Below are positions 17,534 to 25,513 of a DNA stretch of 64,000 nucleotides, in pieces. The stretch is from Alphaproteobacteria bacterium (GTDB lineage: Bacteria; Pseudomonadota; Alphaproteobacteria; Micavibrionales; Micavibrionaceae), in NCBI GenBank assembly GCA_020442385.1, contig JAGRKE010000002.1, forward strand, positions 124,001 to 188,000, in the 5' to 3' direction. The notes under the pieces are model-generated. The model was not told the DNA's origin. It ran no database searches and was given only the letters and a program-made list of their open reading frames with translations. The position numbers were made by a program, and so were the translations under genes. Within the stretch, counting starts at the first letter, position 1; each line of letters opens with the position of its first letter.

Positions 17534-17646
17534 AAGACTCAGAATTAAACTTTGTGGATAAGGCTGGGGATAGCCTGTGGATGGATGAGCGAATCACCTA
17601 CTCCATAAGGATAATAAAAAACGTGATTCTGGTAAAGAGTCTTGGT
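17529..17646. other. Nested inverted repeats: possible structured RNA
   Basis: Three stems are nested: outer ACC(AA)AAGACTC with GAGTCTTGGT (17529-17540 with 17637-17646, two-base bulge), AGGCT/AGCCT (17561-17576, six-base loop) and GAATCAC/GTGATTC (17591-17597 with 17623-17629). Together they would fold as a three-way junction. The region sits between the SH3 gene and the 336-aa gene, both on the minus strand, so it could be a leader or attenuator of the latter. Chance cannot be excluded. Confidence 0.25.
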
Positions 17647-17654
17647 GAATTATT

Positions 17655-18164
17655 TTAAAACACTTCGTTTTCGTAGACGCCCCAAAGGCGCGGCTGTCGA
17701 ATCCAGCCCTTATATCCCGCGACTTTCACCTTGCACCAAATACCGTCACATTCATCGACATTGAGCAGCGTTCCGGGCTCTAATTTCGCAATTACGCGGG
17801 CATCTTGCTTCGCTTTCAGGCGCAAATCGATCAAACTGTCGGCGACAACAAAAGCGGTGCGGCGGCCGGATAAAAGCGAGCTGTGCACCCAGCCTTCCCC
17901 GCCTTCATGATCGCGGATTTTGCGCCAATTATCGAATTCGAGAATAATTTCAACCGGCAGGCCGCGCTGGCGCAACTCCCACTTCACGGGATATTGCTTG
18001 CCCGGCCCTGTGCGTACGAACACCTCTTCCGAACCAACCGAGACAAACCGCGGCAGTGGATAGGAGGTTGACCTGAACGGATCAGCCTCTTGCGCGCGTA
18101 AATCGGCGCAAAACAGCGTCAAAAACGCGAAAAAAGCCAAAAATGTGCAGGTTTTTTTGCTCAT
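17655..18164 (-). CDS. Secreted SH3-domain protein
   Basis: A 169-residue exported protein with two bacterial SH3 domains. A signal peptide is visible (SKKTCTFLAFFAFLTLFCA then RAQ). The mature part has LPRFVSVGSEEVFVRTGPG, VEIILEFDNWRKIRDHEG and EGWVHSSLLSGRRTA, the marks of an alphaproteobacterial periplasmic SH3 family thought to bind peptidoglycan. ATG 18164 is chosen because it directly starts the signal peptide; a longer frame to 18224 would overlap dusA, which starts divergently at 18194. Confidence 0.85.
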   Translation of the reverse strand: MSKKTCTFLAFFAFLTLFCADLRAQEADPFRSTSYPLPRFVSVGSEEVFVRTGPGKQYPVKWELRQRGLPVEIILEFDNWRKIRDHEGGEGWVHSSLLSGRRTAFVVADSLIDLRLKAKQDARVIAKLEPGTLLNVDECDGIWCKVKVAGYKGWIRQPRLWGVYENEVF

Positions 18165-18193
18165 ACCAACCATTCTATGATAGAAACCCCGCC

Positions 18194-19261
18194 ATGAATC
18201 AAGAAAAGAGCACACAAACGCCACATATTTCTGTTGCGCCGATGATGGATTGGACGGACCGGCATTGCCGTTTCTTCCTGCGCCTGATTGCGCCCAATGT
18301 ACGTCTTTACACGGAAATGGTGACGGTGGGCGCGCTTTTACATGGCGATGCCGAGCGTTTCCTGCGCTTTGATGAAAGTGAGCACCCGGTGGCGCTGCAG
18401 CTGGGTGGATCGGATGCGGATGATCTCGCGCGCTGCGCCGAAATGGGGCAAAAGGCCGGCTACGATGAAATTAACCTCAATTGCGGCTGCCCGTCCGATC
18501 GTGTTCAAAGCGGGCGCTTTGGCGCGTGTTTGATGCGTGAGCCGGATCATGTTGCCGACTGTATTGAGGCCATGATCAAGGCGGTGGATATTCCCGTCAC
18601 GGTGAAATGCCGCATTGGCGTGGATGACCAAGATGATCAACAGGCTCTGGATGAATTTGTGGGCCGTATTGCGGATAAGGGCTGCAAAACTTTCATCATT
18701 CACGCGCGCAAGGCGTGGCTGAAGGGGTTATCCCCAAAAGAGAACCGCGACATTCCGCCGCTCAATTACGAACGCGTTACCGCCGTCAAAAAGACGTTCC
18801 CGGATCTGGAGATAATTACCAATGGCGGCATTAAAACGGTGGAAGATATTTACTCTCTGCTTTCCCCGTGTAAACGGGGAACTTTAACTGGGAATAAAAC
18901 AGATTCCCGCTTTCGCGGGAAAAGCGATAAGGCCGTTGACGGCGTGATGATCGGGCGCGAGGCGTACAGCAATCCCTATATCCTCGCGGAAATCGAACGC
19001 AAGATATTCGGCAATCACGATATTTTGGGCCGTGAAAAAATTGCCAAAGCGATGATTGAGTACGCAAAAAATCAAGCGGCGCGCTACGACACGCCCATCA
19101 AATCAATAACCCGCCATATTATCGGGCTGTATCATCACCAGCCGGGTGCTAAAGCCTGGCGCCAAGCTCTTTCCACCCTGCCCCATAAAGACGGCGCAGG
19201 CCCGGAAGTGATTGAAGAGGCTTTAAGCGCGATGAAGAATCATCGTAAAATAGCGGCATGA
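18194..19261 (+). CDS. dusA: tRNA-dihydrouridine synthase A with an in-frame repeat insertion
   Basis: DusA reduces U20/U20a in the tRNA D-loop using FMN. The 355 residues have VAPMMDWTDRHCR (FMN site), LNCGCPSDRVQ with catalytic Cys 99, HARKAWLKGLSPKENR (typical of DusA), the phosphate-binding NGGIKT (210-214) and MIGREAY (252-258). Between these last two, residues 222-244 are encoded by a 69-bp palindromic repeat (18857-18925) that other DusA proteins lack. Its length is a multiple of three and has no stop. The next gene overlaps by four bases (ATGA). Confidence 0.93.
   Translation: MNQEKSTQTPHISVAPMMDWTDRHCRFFLRLIAPNVRLYTEMVTVGALLHGDAERFLRFDESEHPVALQLGGSDADDLARCAEMGQKAGYDEINLNCGCPSDRVQSGRFGACLMREPDHVADCIEAMIKAVDIPVTVKCRIGVDDQDDQQALDEFVGRIADKGCKTFIIHARKAWLKGLSPKENRDIPPLNYERVTAVKKTFPDLEIITNGGIKTVEDIYSLLSPCKRGTLTGNKTDSRFRGKSDKAVDGVMIGREAYSNPYILAEIERKIFGNHDILGREKIAKAMIEYAKNQAARYDTPIKSITRHIIGLYHHQPGAKAWRQALSTLPHKDGAGPEVIEEALSAMKNHRKIAA
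18857..18925. repeat. Palindromic repeat element, copy C, inside dusA
   Basis: The element begins CTGCTTTCCCCGTGTAAACG and ends TTCCCGCTTTCGCGGGAAAA, as in copy A, but is 69 bp long and lies within the dusA reading frame, where it encodes a basic peptide with SPCKRG and SRFRGK. It falls between the seventh and eighth strands of the predicted TIM barrel, a surface loop or helix where an insertion could be tolerated. The arrangement resembles the Rickettsia palindromic elements, although the sequence is different. Confidence 0.88.
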
Positions 19262-20319
19262 ATTGGACACAGCTTTCCCCCGACCACGCCAAAAGCTTTA
19301 TAGACAGCGTAAAAGACGACAGCGAAAAGGTGCTTTTTAATATACAGCTCTGTGAAGTTTACAGTCTGCCGATCGCCTTTTACGAAGGCTATGAGCTGGT
19401 GCGTATTCTTAACCGCCACATGATGCCCTATCTGGTGATGGATTACCTCAGCAATGGCGAGGATCATTATTATCTGGATGGATCGGAGAGCGTTTTTCAC
19501 AATCTAAATGCACAGCGCGCGCTCAGCCTTGATGAGAATAACGTTTTATCCTATCTGGATTTTTATATCTCTTATGTGTACGAGCGCGGAAATTCCCTGA
19601 ATGTCGTGCGCGAAGGCGAGGAAGCGCCAACACAATTAATTGCGCATGAGGGTGATGTTTATAACATCAGCGCCCTGCTTTCTTATCAGGGAAAAACATC
19701 GCAAACCAATATTGAGGTTGAGCAAGGCGGCGCGATCCATGTTAAAGACAGCCTCAAAACCTCTTTTTTAACCGAATTAAAACCCGGTGCGGCCATTCAA
19801 TACCGCCATAAACTGGAAGATAAAGTCATTGAGGATACGAAAGCCCTGCTCGGCCAAACCGCGACGGGCAAAGCGTTACTGGAGCACCCAAGCGCAAAAA
19901 ATCTGACTCTGAAAGTTCTAAACTCCATTAATTATCAAGGCTTTACAGCAAACACCTCGGAAGGCTATATCACCATGCCGGCGGTGGAACAAAACGCAAA
20001 ACACACCCAAGCCCTTGTTTTGGCGTATGTGTTACGCGATGTCCAACAGCTTTCCGATAACTTTACCCGCCAGCCCTATACGGGAGATAGAGCGCTTTTC
20101 GTCGCCAGCAACCATGTCAAGAATTTGGATATGATCGAGGAAATGTGTAGAATAGTAGATGAATACGAAGAGCAAAATGTGCCCGAGGCGCTGCAGGCCC
20201 TAACCTTGATGGATCTAGAGGATGTGTACGCCGCCCGCAAAAAGAATATTGAAGGCGCTGCTCTGATGGAGGTTTATCTGCAATCCCTGTCTGATAAGGG
20301 ATTGAGGGAGGCAAGATAA
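19258..20319 (+). CDS. Hypothetical protein, 353 aa, coupled to dusA
   Basis: A soluble protein I do not recognise. The N-terminal half has the pattern IAFYEGYELVRILNRHMMPYL and YYLDGSESVFHNLNAQRALSL, and the C-terminal half is helical with many charged residues. There is no signal peptide or transmembrane segment. Its ATG overlaps the dusA stop (ATGA), so translation is probably coupled. Base composition resembles the core genes. The family looks like an uncharacterised one; a link to tRNA modification is only inferred from coupling. Confidence 0.7.
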   Translation: MNWTQLSPDHAKSFIDSVKDDSEKVLFNIQLCEVYSLPIAFYEGYELVRILNRHMMPYLVMDYLSNGEDHYYLDGSESVFHNLNAQRALSLDENNVLSYLDFYISYVYERGNSLNVVREGEEAPTQLIAHEGDVYNISALLSYQGKTSQTNIEVEQGGAIHVKDSLKTSFLTELKPGAAIQYRHKLEDKVIEDTKALLGQTATGKALLEHPSAKNLTLKVLNSINYQGFTANTSEGYITMPAVEQNAKHTQALVLAYVLRDVQQLSDNFTRQPYTGDRALFVASNHVKNLDMIEEMCRIVDEYEEQNVPEALQALTLMDLEDVYAARKKNIEGAALMEVYLQSLSDKGLREAR

Positions 20320-20325
20320 GATAAA

Positions 20326-20571
20326 ATGAAACGATTTTATTCATGGGGCGGACCGGGCCGCTGTTACGATTTTCCCGATGCGGCGGATGCGCGCAAAACC
20401 GCCAACCAATATGGCCGTCAGGACACCAACCCGACATCGACATTCCGCTTTAAACAAGGTCCGGGAAGCGTATTCGCGCCGGGTGCGCGGAATGCCGGAG
20501 ACCCTAGTGTAGAATGGGGTGCAACGCGTACAGCCGACGAAATCTCGCGCAGCGAAAATTTCAAATTCTAG
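20326..20571 (+). CDS. Small hypothetical protein, 81 aa
   Basis: An 81-residue basic/aromatic soluble protein beginning KRFYSWGGPGRCYDFPDA and rich in Gly, Arg and Phe. No family is recognised. It starts 6 bp after the preceding gene and its stop overlaps the sufA stop on the other strand by four bases (CTAG), which suggests a genuine, tightly packed gene. Confidence 0.6.
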   Translation: MKRFYSWGGPGRCYDFPDAADARKTANQYGRQDTNPTSTFRFKQGPGSVFAPGARNAGDPSVEWGATRTADEISRSENFKF

Positions 20572-20954
20572 TCTGCTTGCTGCGTATCGTGCAGGCGCTT
20601 TAATTCATCCACATCGACATGGAAACTCTCGCCGCAGCCGCAACGCCCGGTTTCATTGGGATTGCTAAAGTCAAAACGCGCATTCCCCAAATCATCCACG
20701 ATATAATCCACCGCCATACCAAACAGCATCCAGCTATGGACCTTTGGAATGTAAATCGCCGCGCCGTTTTGCTCGAACACATCATCCCCGGCCAGATCAT
20801 CCTCAGGCTTGATATATTCCATCGCATAAGAATTGCCCGAACAGCCCGTCGGCTTCACCGTCAGGCGCAAGCCTTGTGAGCCCTCCGGCGCTTTGGCGAG
20901 CAACGCTTTGATCTGCGAAGCGGCCTTGTCTGTTATGGTGATCGGATTGCTCAT
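20568..20954 (-). CDS. sufA: A-type Fe-S cluster carrier protein
   Basis: A-type carriers receive Fe-S clusters from the scaffold and pass them to apoproteins. The 128 residues have the three conserved cysteines: one in KPTGCSGNSY and two in GRCGCGESF. The N-terminus ITITDKAASQIKALL is typical. It is the last gene of the suf operon (minus strand), 9 bp after sufT. Whether it should be called sufA, iscA or erpA cannot be settled from sequence alone, but operon context favours sufA. Confidence 0.9.
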   Translation of the reverse strand: MSNPITITDKAASQIKALLAKAPEGSQGLRLTVKPTGCSGNSYAMEYIKPEDDLAGDDVFEQNGAAIYIPKVHSWMLFGMAVDYIVDDLGNARFDFSNPNETGRCGCGESFHVDVDELKRLHDTQQAD

Positions 20955-20963
20955 TCTTTTGCC

Positions 20964-21404
20964 CTACATAAACATATTCAGTTGCATTTTGGCGGTTTCG
21001 GCCATCATAGAAGGATCCCAAGTCGGCTCCCAAATAATTTCAACATCCACATCACCCACGCCCTTCACCTCAAACACCGCGCCTTGAATCCAGCCGGGCA
21101 TTTCCTGTGCCACCGGGCACCCCGGAGATGTCAGCGTCATTTTAATATCCACATCATGCGCGCCGTCTTTTTCATCGGCGATCTCTACCTTGTAAATCAA
21201 ACCCAGCTCATAAACATTCACCGGGATTTCCGGGTCATACACCTCGCGAATCGCATCGCGGATTTTCGGCCAAAGCGGATGATCTTCGGGCACTTCGGCA
21301 TTGGGCGGCTGGCAAAGCTCATCAAAGCCCTCCTCGCCCAGAGCGTTTTTCATCATTTGCTCGTCCGCCACCGCTTCTAGTTTTCCCGGCATCTTTTTGG
21401 TCAT
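20964..21404 (-). CDS. sufT: SUF system protein SufT (MIP18/DUF59 family)
   Basis: SufT helps Fe-S cluster maturation in organisms using the SUF pathway. The 146-residue protein has the DUF59 core: REVYDPEIPVNVYELGLIY and TSPGCPVAQEMPG with a conserved Cys. The real start is ATG 21404, which overlaps the sufS stop (ATGA); the frame continues upstream to 21563 only inside sufS. The N-terminal 40 residues are a family-typical helical extension. Confidence 0.92.
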   Translation of the reverse strand: MTKKMPGKLEAVADEQMMKNALGEEGFDELCQPPNAEVPEDHPLWPKIRDAIREVYDPEIPVNVYELGLIYKVEIADEKDGAHDVDIKMTLTSPGCPVAQEMPGWIQGAVFEVKGVGDVDVEIIWEPTWDPSMMAETAKMQLNMFM

Positions 21405-22654
21405 GAAAACATGTCCCCTACCTTTTTCAAACCCTCTATTAATTGATCTATGTCGGCTTTGTTGGAATACAAGCCAAGCGAGGCGCGCGCGGTCGCATCC
21501 AACCCCAGCCGCTCCATCAACGGCATACAGCAATGATGGCCGCTGCGCACCGCAACGCCGCACTGATCAAGGATCATGCCAATGTCACTGGGGTGTGCGC
21601 CGTCCATGGTAAAGGACAGTATCCCCGCCTTATCCGGCGCGGTGCCGTGAATTTTAAGGCCGTCAATGTCCTGTAATTTCTGCGTGGCGTAGGTCAGCAG
21701 CCCCGCCTCATGCGCCGCGATATTCGCCATGCCGATCGCGCTCACGTAATCAATCGCTACGCCCAGACCGATCACCTCAACGATTGGCGGCGTGCCCGCT
21801 TCGAAACGATAAGGCGGTTCTTTAAAGCTCGTGGCGTTAAAGCTCACGCGCTCAATCATATCCCCGCCGCCCTGATAAGGCGGCATGGAAGCCAGCACCT
21901 CTTCCCGGCCATACAAAACGCCGATGCCGGTCGGGCCGTAGATTTTATGACCGGTGAAGGTGAAAAAATCGCAACCGATATCGGCGACATCGACAACGCC
22001 ATGCACCACCGATTGCGATCCATCGACCAGCACCTTGATATCCGGGTAGAAATCCTTGGCAATCTCGACAATCTTTTTGACCGGATTGATCGTGCCGAGC
22101 GCGTTCGAAGTATGAACAACACCGACAAACTTCGTGTGCTGGTTCAGCGCGCGCTCAAAAGCCTGCATATCCAAAACCCCGCGCTCATCAAAGGGAATGG
22201 TGCGGATTGTAAAACCAATTTCCTGCTGCAATAGCTGCCAGGGAACGATATTCGCGTGATGCTCCATCTCGCTCAGGATAATCTCATCGGAGGCGGTTAA
22301 ATGTGCCTTACCCCAGCTTTGCGCGACCAGATTGATTGCATCGGTGGTGTTGCGGGTGAAGACTATATTCTTTTCAGACGGGGCATTGATAAAGCGCGAA
22401 ACACGTACACGCACCGCTTCAAAATCCTCAGTTAATTTCTGAGAAATTGAGTATAACCCTCTGTGAATATTGGAATAACCTTTATTTAAAACCGCGTCCA
22501 TAGCGGCGATAACGACGGTGGGTTTTTGCGCACTTGCCCCACTATCAAGGAAGGCGAGAGGCTTTCCATTCATTTTTGTGCTTAAAACGGGAAAATCGTC
22601 GCGATATTTACTGATATCCACAGGGTTCGGTGTTATAGCGCTTTGTTCAGCCAT
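21401..22654 (-). CDS. sufS: Cysteine desulfurase SufS
   Basis: SufS removes sulfur from cysteine for Fe-S assembly. The 417-residue PLP enzyme has the cofactor Lys 237 (FTFTGHKIYGPTGIG), the Asp of VLVDGSQSVVH, and the active-site Cys 375 in AVRSGHHCCMP. The pattern RSGHHC is of the SufS rather than IscS type. The gene overlaps sufD by 22 bp and sufT by 4 bp. No sufE is visible nearby, so its sulfur-acceptor partner (SufE or SufU) must be elsewhere if present. Confidence 0.96.
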   Translation of the reverse strand: MAEQSAITPNPVDISKYRDDFPVLSTKMNGKPLAFLDSGASAQKPTVVIAAMDAVLNKGYSNIHRGLYSISQKLTEDFEAVRVRVSRFINAPSEKNIVFTRNTTDAINLVAQSWGKAHLTASDEIILSEMEHHANIVPWQLLQQEIGFTIRTIPFDERGVLDMQAFERALNQHTKFVGVVHTSNALGTINPVKKIVEIAKDFYPDIKVLVDGSQSVVHGVVDVADIGCDFFTFTGHKIYGPTGIGVLYGREEVLASMPPYQGGGDMIERVSFNATSFKEPPYRFEAGTPPIVEVIGLGVAIDYVSAIGMANIAAHEAGLLTYATQKLQDIDGLKIHGTAPDKAGILSFTMDGAHPSDIGMILDQCGVAVRSGHHCCMPLMERLGLDATARASLGLYSNKADIDQLIEGLKKVGDMFS

Positions 22655-23589
22655 TGGCCTGTTTTCTCTCTTACAGAGCCTCTAATCTCTTCATCCACAA
22701 TTTTATCCACAACTTCATCCACAAACGCCTGAATAAGTAGCTCCCGCGCCTGTTTTTCGCTCAAACCGCGGGAACGCAGATAGAAAACCGGCTCTTCATC
22801 CAGCTGCCCGGTGGTTGCACCGTGCGAACATTTCACATCATCGGCATAAATCTCCAACTCCGGCTTGGTGTCCATCTCTGCCTCTGGTGAAAGCAGGATC
22901 GCGTTAGAGAGCTGATATCCATCGGTTTTTTGCGCAGACTGGTGTACGTGCACCTTACCCTGAAACACGCCGCGCGCTTTTTCATCCAGAATAGAGCGGT
23001 AGAACTGGTTCGAGCGGCAATGCGGCGCTTTATGCTCGATCAAAATCGTTGTATCACCGTGCTGCGCCCCGCCGAGCAAATTAATCCCGTTCAGGCTCAA
23101 CTCCGCATTCGGGCCGTTCAGGCAGGCATGGATCTCATGACGGGTCAGCTTGCCGCCTGTATTGAGCGTCAGCGCGTCATAAACACTGTCTTGCGCCAAC
23201 GCGATATTCACCAGATTGGTGTTCACACCCTGATCGCTGTCTTCTTGGATGCGGATGTGATGCAGCTTGGCATTCGCGCCAACAATGATGCTGGTGGTCA
23301 TATTTTTCCAATATGCGCCCTCACCCGTATGGTATTCGACGAGGGTCAATTCAGCGCCCTCCTCCAAAACCAGCTTCAGGCGCGGGCTGTGGAGTGTTCC
23401 GGCCACACCTGTAAACAGGATATCCTCTGTTTTCCCACCGACTTCTCCACCGTTTTTGTGGATAACTATCTCCTGCTCGTCCACATCGGGCGTTGCCACC
23501 AAATCGGCAGGCAGCGCCTTAGGCAAGTTCGTGTATTTCCACGTCTCATCCTTGGGGGTTGGCAGGTTTTGCGGCGATAGCGCGTTCAT
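22633..23589 (-). CDS. sufD: Fe-S cluster assembly protein SufD
   Basis: SufD forms the SufBC2D scaffold complex with SufB and SufC. The 318 residues begin with the typical opening PTPKDETWKYTNLPK and have the beta-helix core and the C-terminal segment CSHGATTGQLDEEPVFYLRSRG and LSEKQARELLIQAFVDE. ATG 23589 is preferred to an in-frame upstream ATG that lies inside the GNAT gene. The gene is shorter than E. coli SufD (423 aa), as in many alphaproteobacteria. Confidence 0.95.
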   Translation of the reverse strand: MNALSPQNLPTPKDETWKYTNLPKALPADLVATPDVDEQEIVIHKNGGEVGGKTEDILFTGVAGTLHSPRLKLVLEEGAELTLVEYHTGEGAYWKNMTTSIIVGANAKLHHIRIQEDSDQGVNTNLVNIALAQDSVYDALTLNTGGKLTRHEIHACLNGPNAELSLNGINLLGGAQHGDTTILIEHKAPHCRSNQFYRSILDEKARGVFQGKVHVHQSAQKTDGYQLSNAILLSPEAEMDTKPELEIYADDVKCSHGATTGQLDEEPVFYLRSRGLSEKQARELLIQAFVDEVVDKIVDEEIRGSVREKTGQWLNKAL

Positions 23590-23593
23590 ATTT

Positions 23594-24082
23594 TTACGCA
23601 GCCTCCGCGAGTTTTCTAATCGGCTCACCCTCGAGACGATAGACTGTCCATTCATCCATAGCTTTGGCGCCTAATTTTTTATAAAACTCAATAGAGGATT
23701 CATTCCAATCGAGCACCCACCACTGAACACGCCCACAATCTTCGGCAACGGCTTTTTTCGCCAAGTAGCTGAAGAAGCCCTTACCGATGCCGTGACCCCG
23801 GAACGCAGGTTCAACATAAATGTCTTCTATATAAATGCCCGACTTACCCTGAAAAGTTGAGTAGTTATAAAAACACACGGAAAAACCGACCGGCTTACCC
23901 TCGTGCTCGGCGATCACGCAAAAAGCTTTAGGATCGTCGCAAAACAGAGATTGGCGAATTTCCTTTTCTGTGGCTTCGACCTCATGCAACAGATTCTCAT
24001 ACTCAGCCAGCTTTTTGATAAAGCTGAGGATGAGGGGCGTATCGGCCTCGCAAGCCTGCCTATATTCGATTAGCGCGTTCAT
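23594..24082 (-). CDS. GNAT-family N-acetyltransferase within the suf operon
   Basis: A 162-residue acetyl-CoA-dependent transferase. It has the motif A segment IYVEPAFRGHGIGKGFFSYL (R-G-H-G-I-G binds the CoA pyrophosphate) and the C-terminal WWVLDWNESSIEFYKKLGA typical of the diamine/spermidine N-acetyltransferase branch. It lies 5 bp after sufC and 4 bp before sufD, so it is cotranscribed with the SUF genes. The substrate is unknown; a polyamine or lysine-like amine is suggested by the similarity. A functional link to Fe-S assembly is not shown. Confidence 0.88.
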   Translation of the reverse strand: MNALIEYRQACEADTPLILSFIKKLAEYENLLHEVEATEKEIRQSLFCDDPKAFCVIAEHEGKPVGFSVCFYNYSTFQGKSGIYIEDIYVEPAFRGHGIGKGFFSYLAKKAVAEDCGRVQWWVLDWNESSIEFYKKLGAKAMDEWTVYRLEGEPIRKLAEAA

Positions 24083-24087
24083 AATTT

Positions 24088-24852
24088 TTACGCGGCCTCC
24101 TTGATAAACTCGGCGTAGCCCTTTTCCTCCAGCTCTTTCGCCAGCTCCGGCCCGCCGGTTTTAATGATCTTGCCGCCGGCCAGAATATGCACCACATCCG
24201 GTTTGATATAATCCAGCAGGCGTTGATAGTGCGTAATCACAAGGAAGGAGCGATCGGCACTGCGCATCGCATTCACGCCGTCCGCAACGATTTTCAGCGC
24301 GTCGATATCAAGACCGGAGTCCGTTTCATCGAGCACGGCGAATTTCGGCTCCAGCATCGCCATTTGCAAAACTTCGTTGCGCTTTTTCTCACCGCCGGAG
24401 AAGCCGACATTGACCGCGCGCTTCATCATATCCTCGGAAATGCCCAGCTCTTGCGTCTTCGCCTTGATCAGCTTCAGCAACGCCAGCGCGTCCAACTCCT
24501 CCTCACCGCGCTGCTTGCGCACGGCATTGATTGAGGTTTTGAGGAAGGTACTCATATTCACGCCCGGAATTTCAACCGGGTATTGGAAAGCAAGGAACAG
24601 GCCCGCCGCGGCGCGCTCTTCCGGCTCCATCTCCAGCAGGTCTTGTCCGTCGAGCTCGACCGCGCCTTTGGTGACTTCGTAATCCTCACGCCCCGCCAGA
24701 ACGTAGGAAAGCGTCGATTTACCCGAGCCGTTCGGCCCCATAATCGCATGCACTTCACCGGCCGGAATGTCCAAAGAAATCCCTTTCAGGATTTCCTTGG
24801 TTTCATCTTCGTCCGTTTCAATTTCGACATGTAGATCTTTAATTTTGATCAT
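24088..24852 (-). CDS. sufC: Fe-S cluster assembly ATPase SufC
   Basis: SufC is the ABC-type ATPase of the SufBCD scaffold. The 254 residues have Walker A GPNGSGKST, the Q-loop FQYP, the signature FSGGEKKR, Walker B FAVLDETDSGLD and the switch His in LVITHYQRLL. The Glu after Walker B and the SufC-specific DSGLDIDAL are present. Its ATG follows the preceding stop without a gap, and the gene is followed by the GNAT gene. Confidence 0.97.
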   Translation of the reverse strand: MIKIKDLHVEIETDEDETKEILKGISLDIPAGEVHAIMGPNGSGKSTLSYVLAGREDYEVTKGAVELDGQDLLEMEPEERAAAGLFLAFQYPVEIPGVNMSTFLKTSINAVRKQRGEEELDALALLKLIKAKTQELGISEDMMKRAVNVGFSGGEKKRNEVLQMAMLEPKFAVLDETDSGLDIDALKIVADGVNAMRSADRSFLVITHYQRLLDYIKPDVVHILAGGKIIKTGGPELAKELEEKGYAEFIKEAA

Positions 24853-25035
24853 TTATTCCAATCCTTGTATCCACAAACCTAAAATTACACCAACAGCAAA
24901 AACTACGTACAAAAATCCCGCAAATTCTGCTGTACTAAATTTTTTCGATGCACGATCAAAAGCATAATAAACCGCAATCCACGGAATAGGCGTTAACAGA
25001 AAATACAAAATATTAAGTGCAGTTTCTTTATCCAA
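24853..25035 (-). CDS. Small two-span membrane protein before sufC
   Basis: A 60-residue protein with two hydrophobic segments (LNILYFLLTPIPWIAVYYA and FAGFLYVVFAVGVILGLWI) joined by a charged loop. I choose a TTG start at 25035, preceded by GGAGGG at a good distance. That ribosome-binding site and the start overlap the duplicated sufB 3' end, so the gene may use borrowed translation signals. The stop codon abuts the sufC ATG. Function unknown. Confidence 0.5.
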   Translation of the reverse strand: MDKETALNILYFLLTPIPWIAVYYAFDRASKKFSTAEFAGFLYVVFAVGVILGLWIQGLE

Positions 25036-25092
25036 CACTGCCCTCCAAACTAATACCGATAAGCTTTTGCGCCTCGACGGCGTTCCATCGCT
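25028..25092 (-). pseudogene. Divergent remnant of a sufB 3' end
   Basis: On the minus strand this stretch encodes [18 protein letters not shown] followed by TAA, matching the end of the intact SufB ([18 protein letters not shown]). The DNA differs mainly at codon third positions, so it is a diverged homologue rather than a recent copy. It is cut off at its 5' side near ATGGAA with a small deletion. Together with the intact sufB end at 25825 it forms a direct repeat bracketing two membrane-protein genes. Confidence 0.85.
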
Positions 25093-25096
25093 CCTC

Positions 25097-25507
25097 TTAT
25101 AAAAACAACAAGGCCGCGCCCAGCACAATACCGGATACCCCATCAAGCCAGAGCCATTTTTGCACGAACTCGACCTTGAAGAAGCGCTGCACGACTTTTG
25201 GAAACACCAAAAACACAACAGATTTCACAAGCCCGAAATACCCGATAACCATGAGAACTGTTGATGAAATGCTGCTCCAATCATCGTAAAACACCACGAT
25301 CCACAAAGACACAGGCAGCATTAGAACGCCCATCATCAAACTCAGCGCGCTGCTATCCTGAAACAACTTAATGGACTCAAGCCAACCCTCTTTTGCTAAA
25401 AAGGCCGAGAAACCGAGCACCATGAAAAAGCCGCCAAAGAACAGCAGGAACGGATCGGTGTTTACAAGGCCGACCAAATGCAAGCTTTCTAAAGAAAAGT
25501 TCTCCAT
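25097..25507 (-). CDS. Four-span membrane protein in the suf operon
   Basis: A 136-residue very hydrophobic protein with about four membrane segments (PFLLFFGGFFMVLGFSAFL, ALSLMMGVLMLPVSLWIVVF, VLMVIGYFGLVKSVVFLVF and SGIVLGAALLFL). No family is recognised. ATG 25507 is preferred to the adjacent TTG. It follows the 103-aa gene and ends just before the sufB remnant, inside the segment bracketed by the sufB repeat. Confidence 0.65.
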   Translation of the reverse strand: MENFSLESLHLVGLVNTDPFLLFFGGFFMVLGFSAFLAKEGWLESIKLFQDSSALSLMMGVLMLPVSLWIVVFYDDWSSISSTVLMVIGYFGLVKSVVFLVFPKVVQRFFKVEFVQKWLWLDGVSGIVLGAALLFL

Positions 25508-25513
25508 CAACCT

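Noticed and set aside
11216..18925. Repeats considered as a CRISPR array
   Set aside because: The copies are kilobases apart, lack uniform spacers and no cas genes are present.
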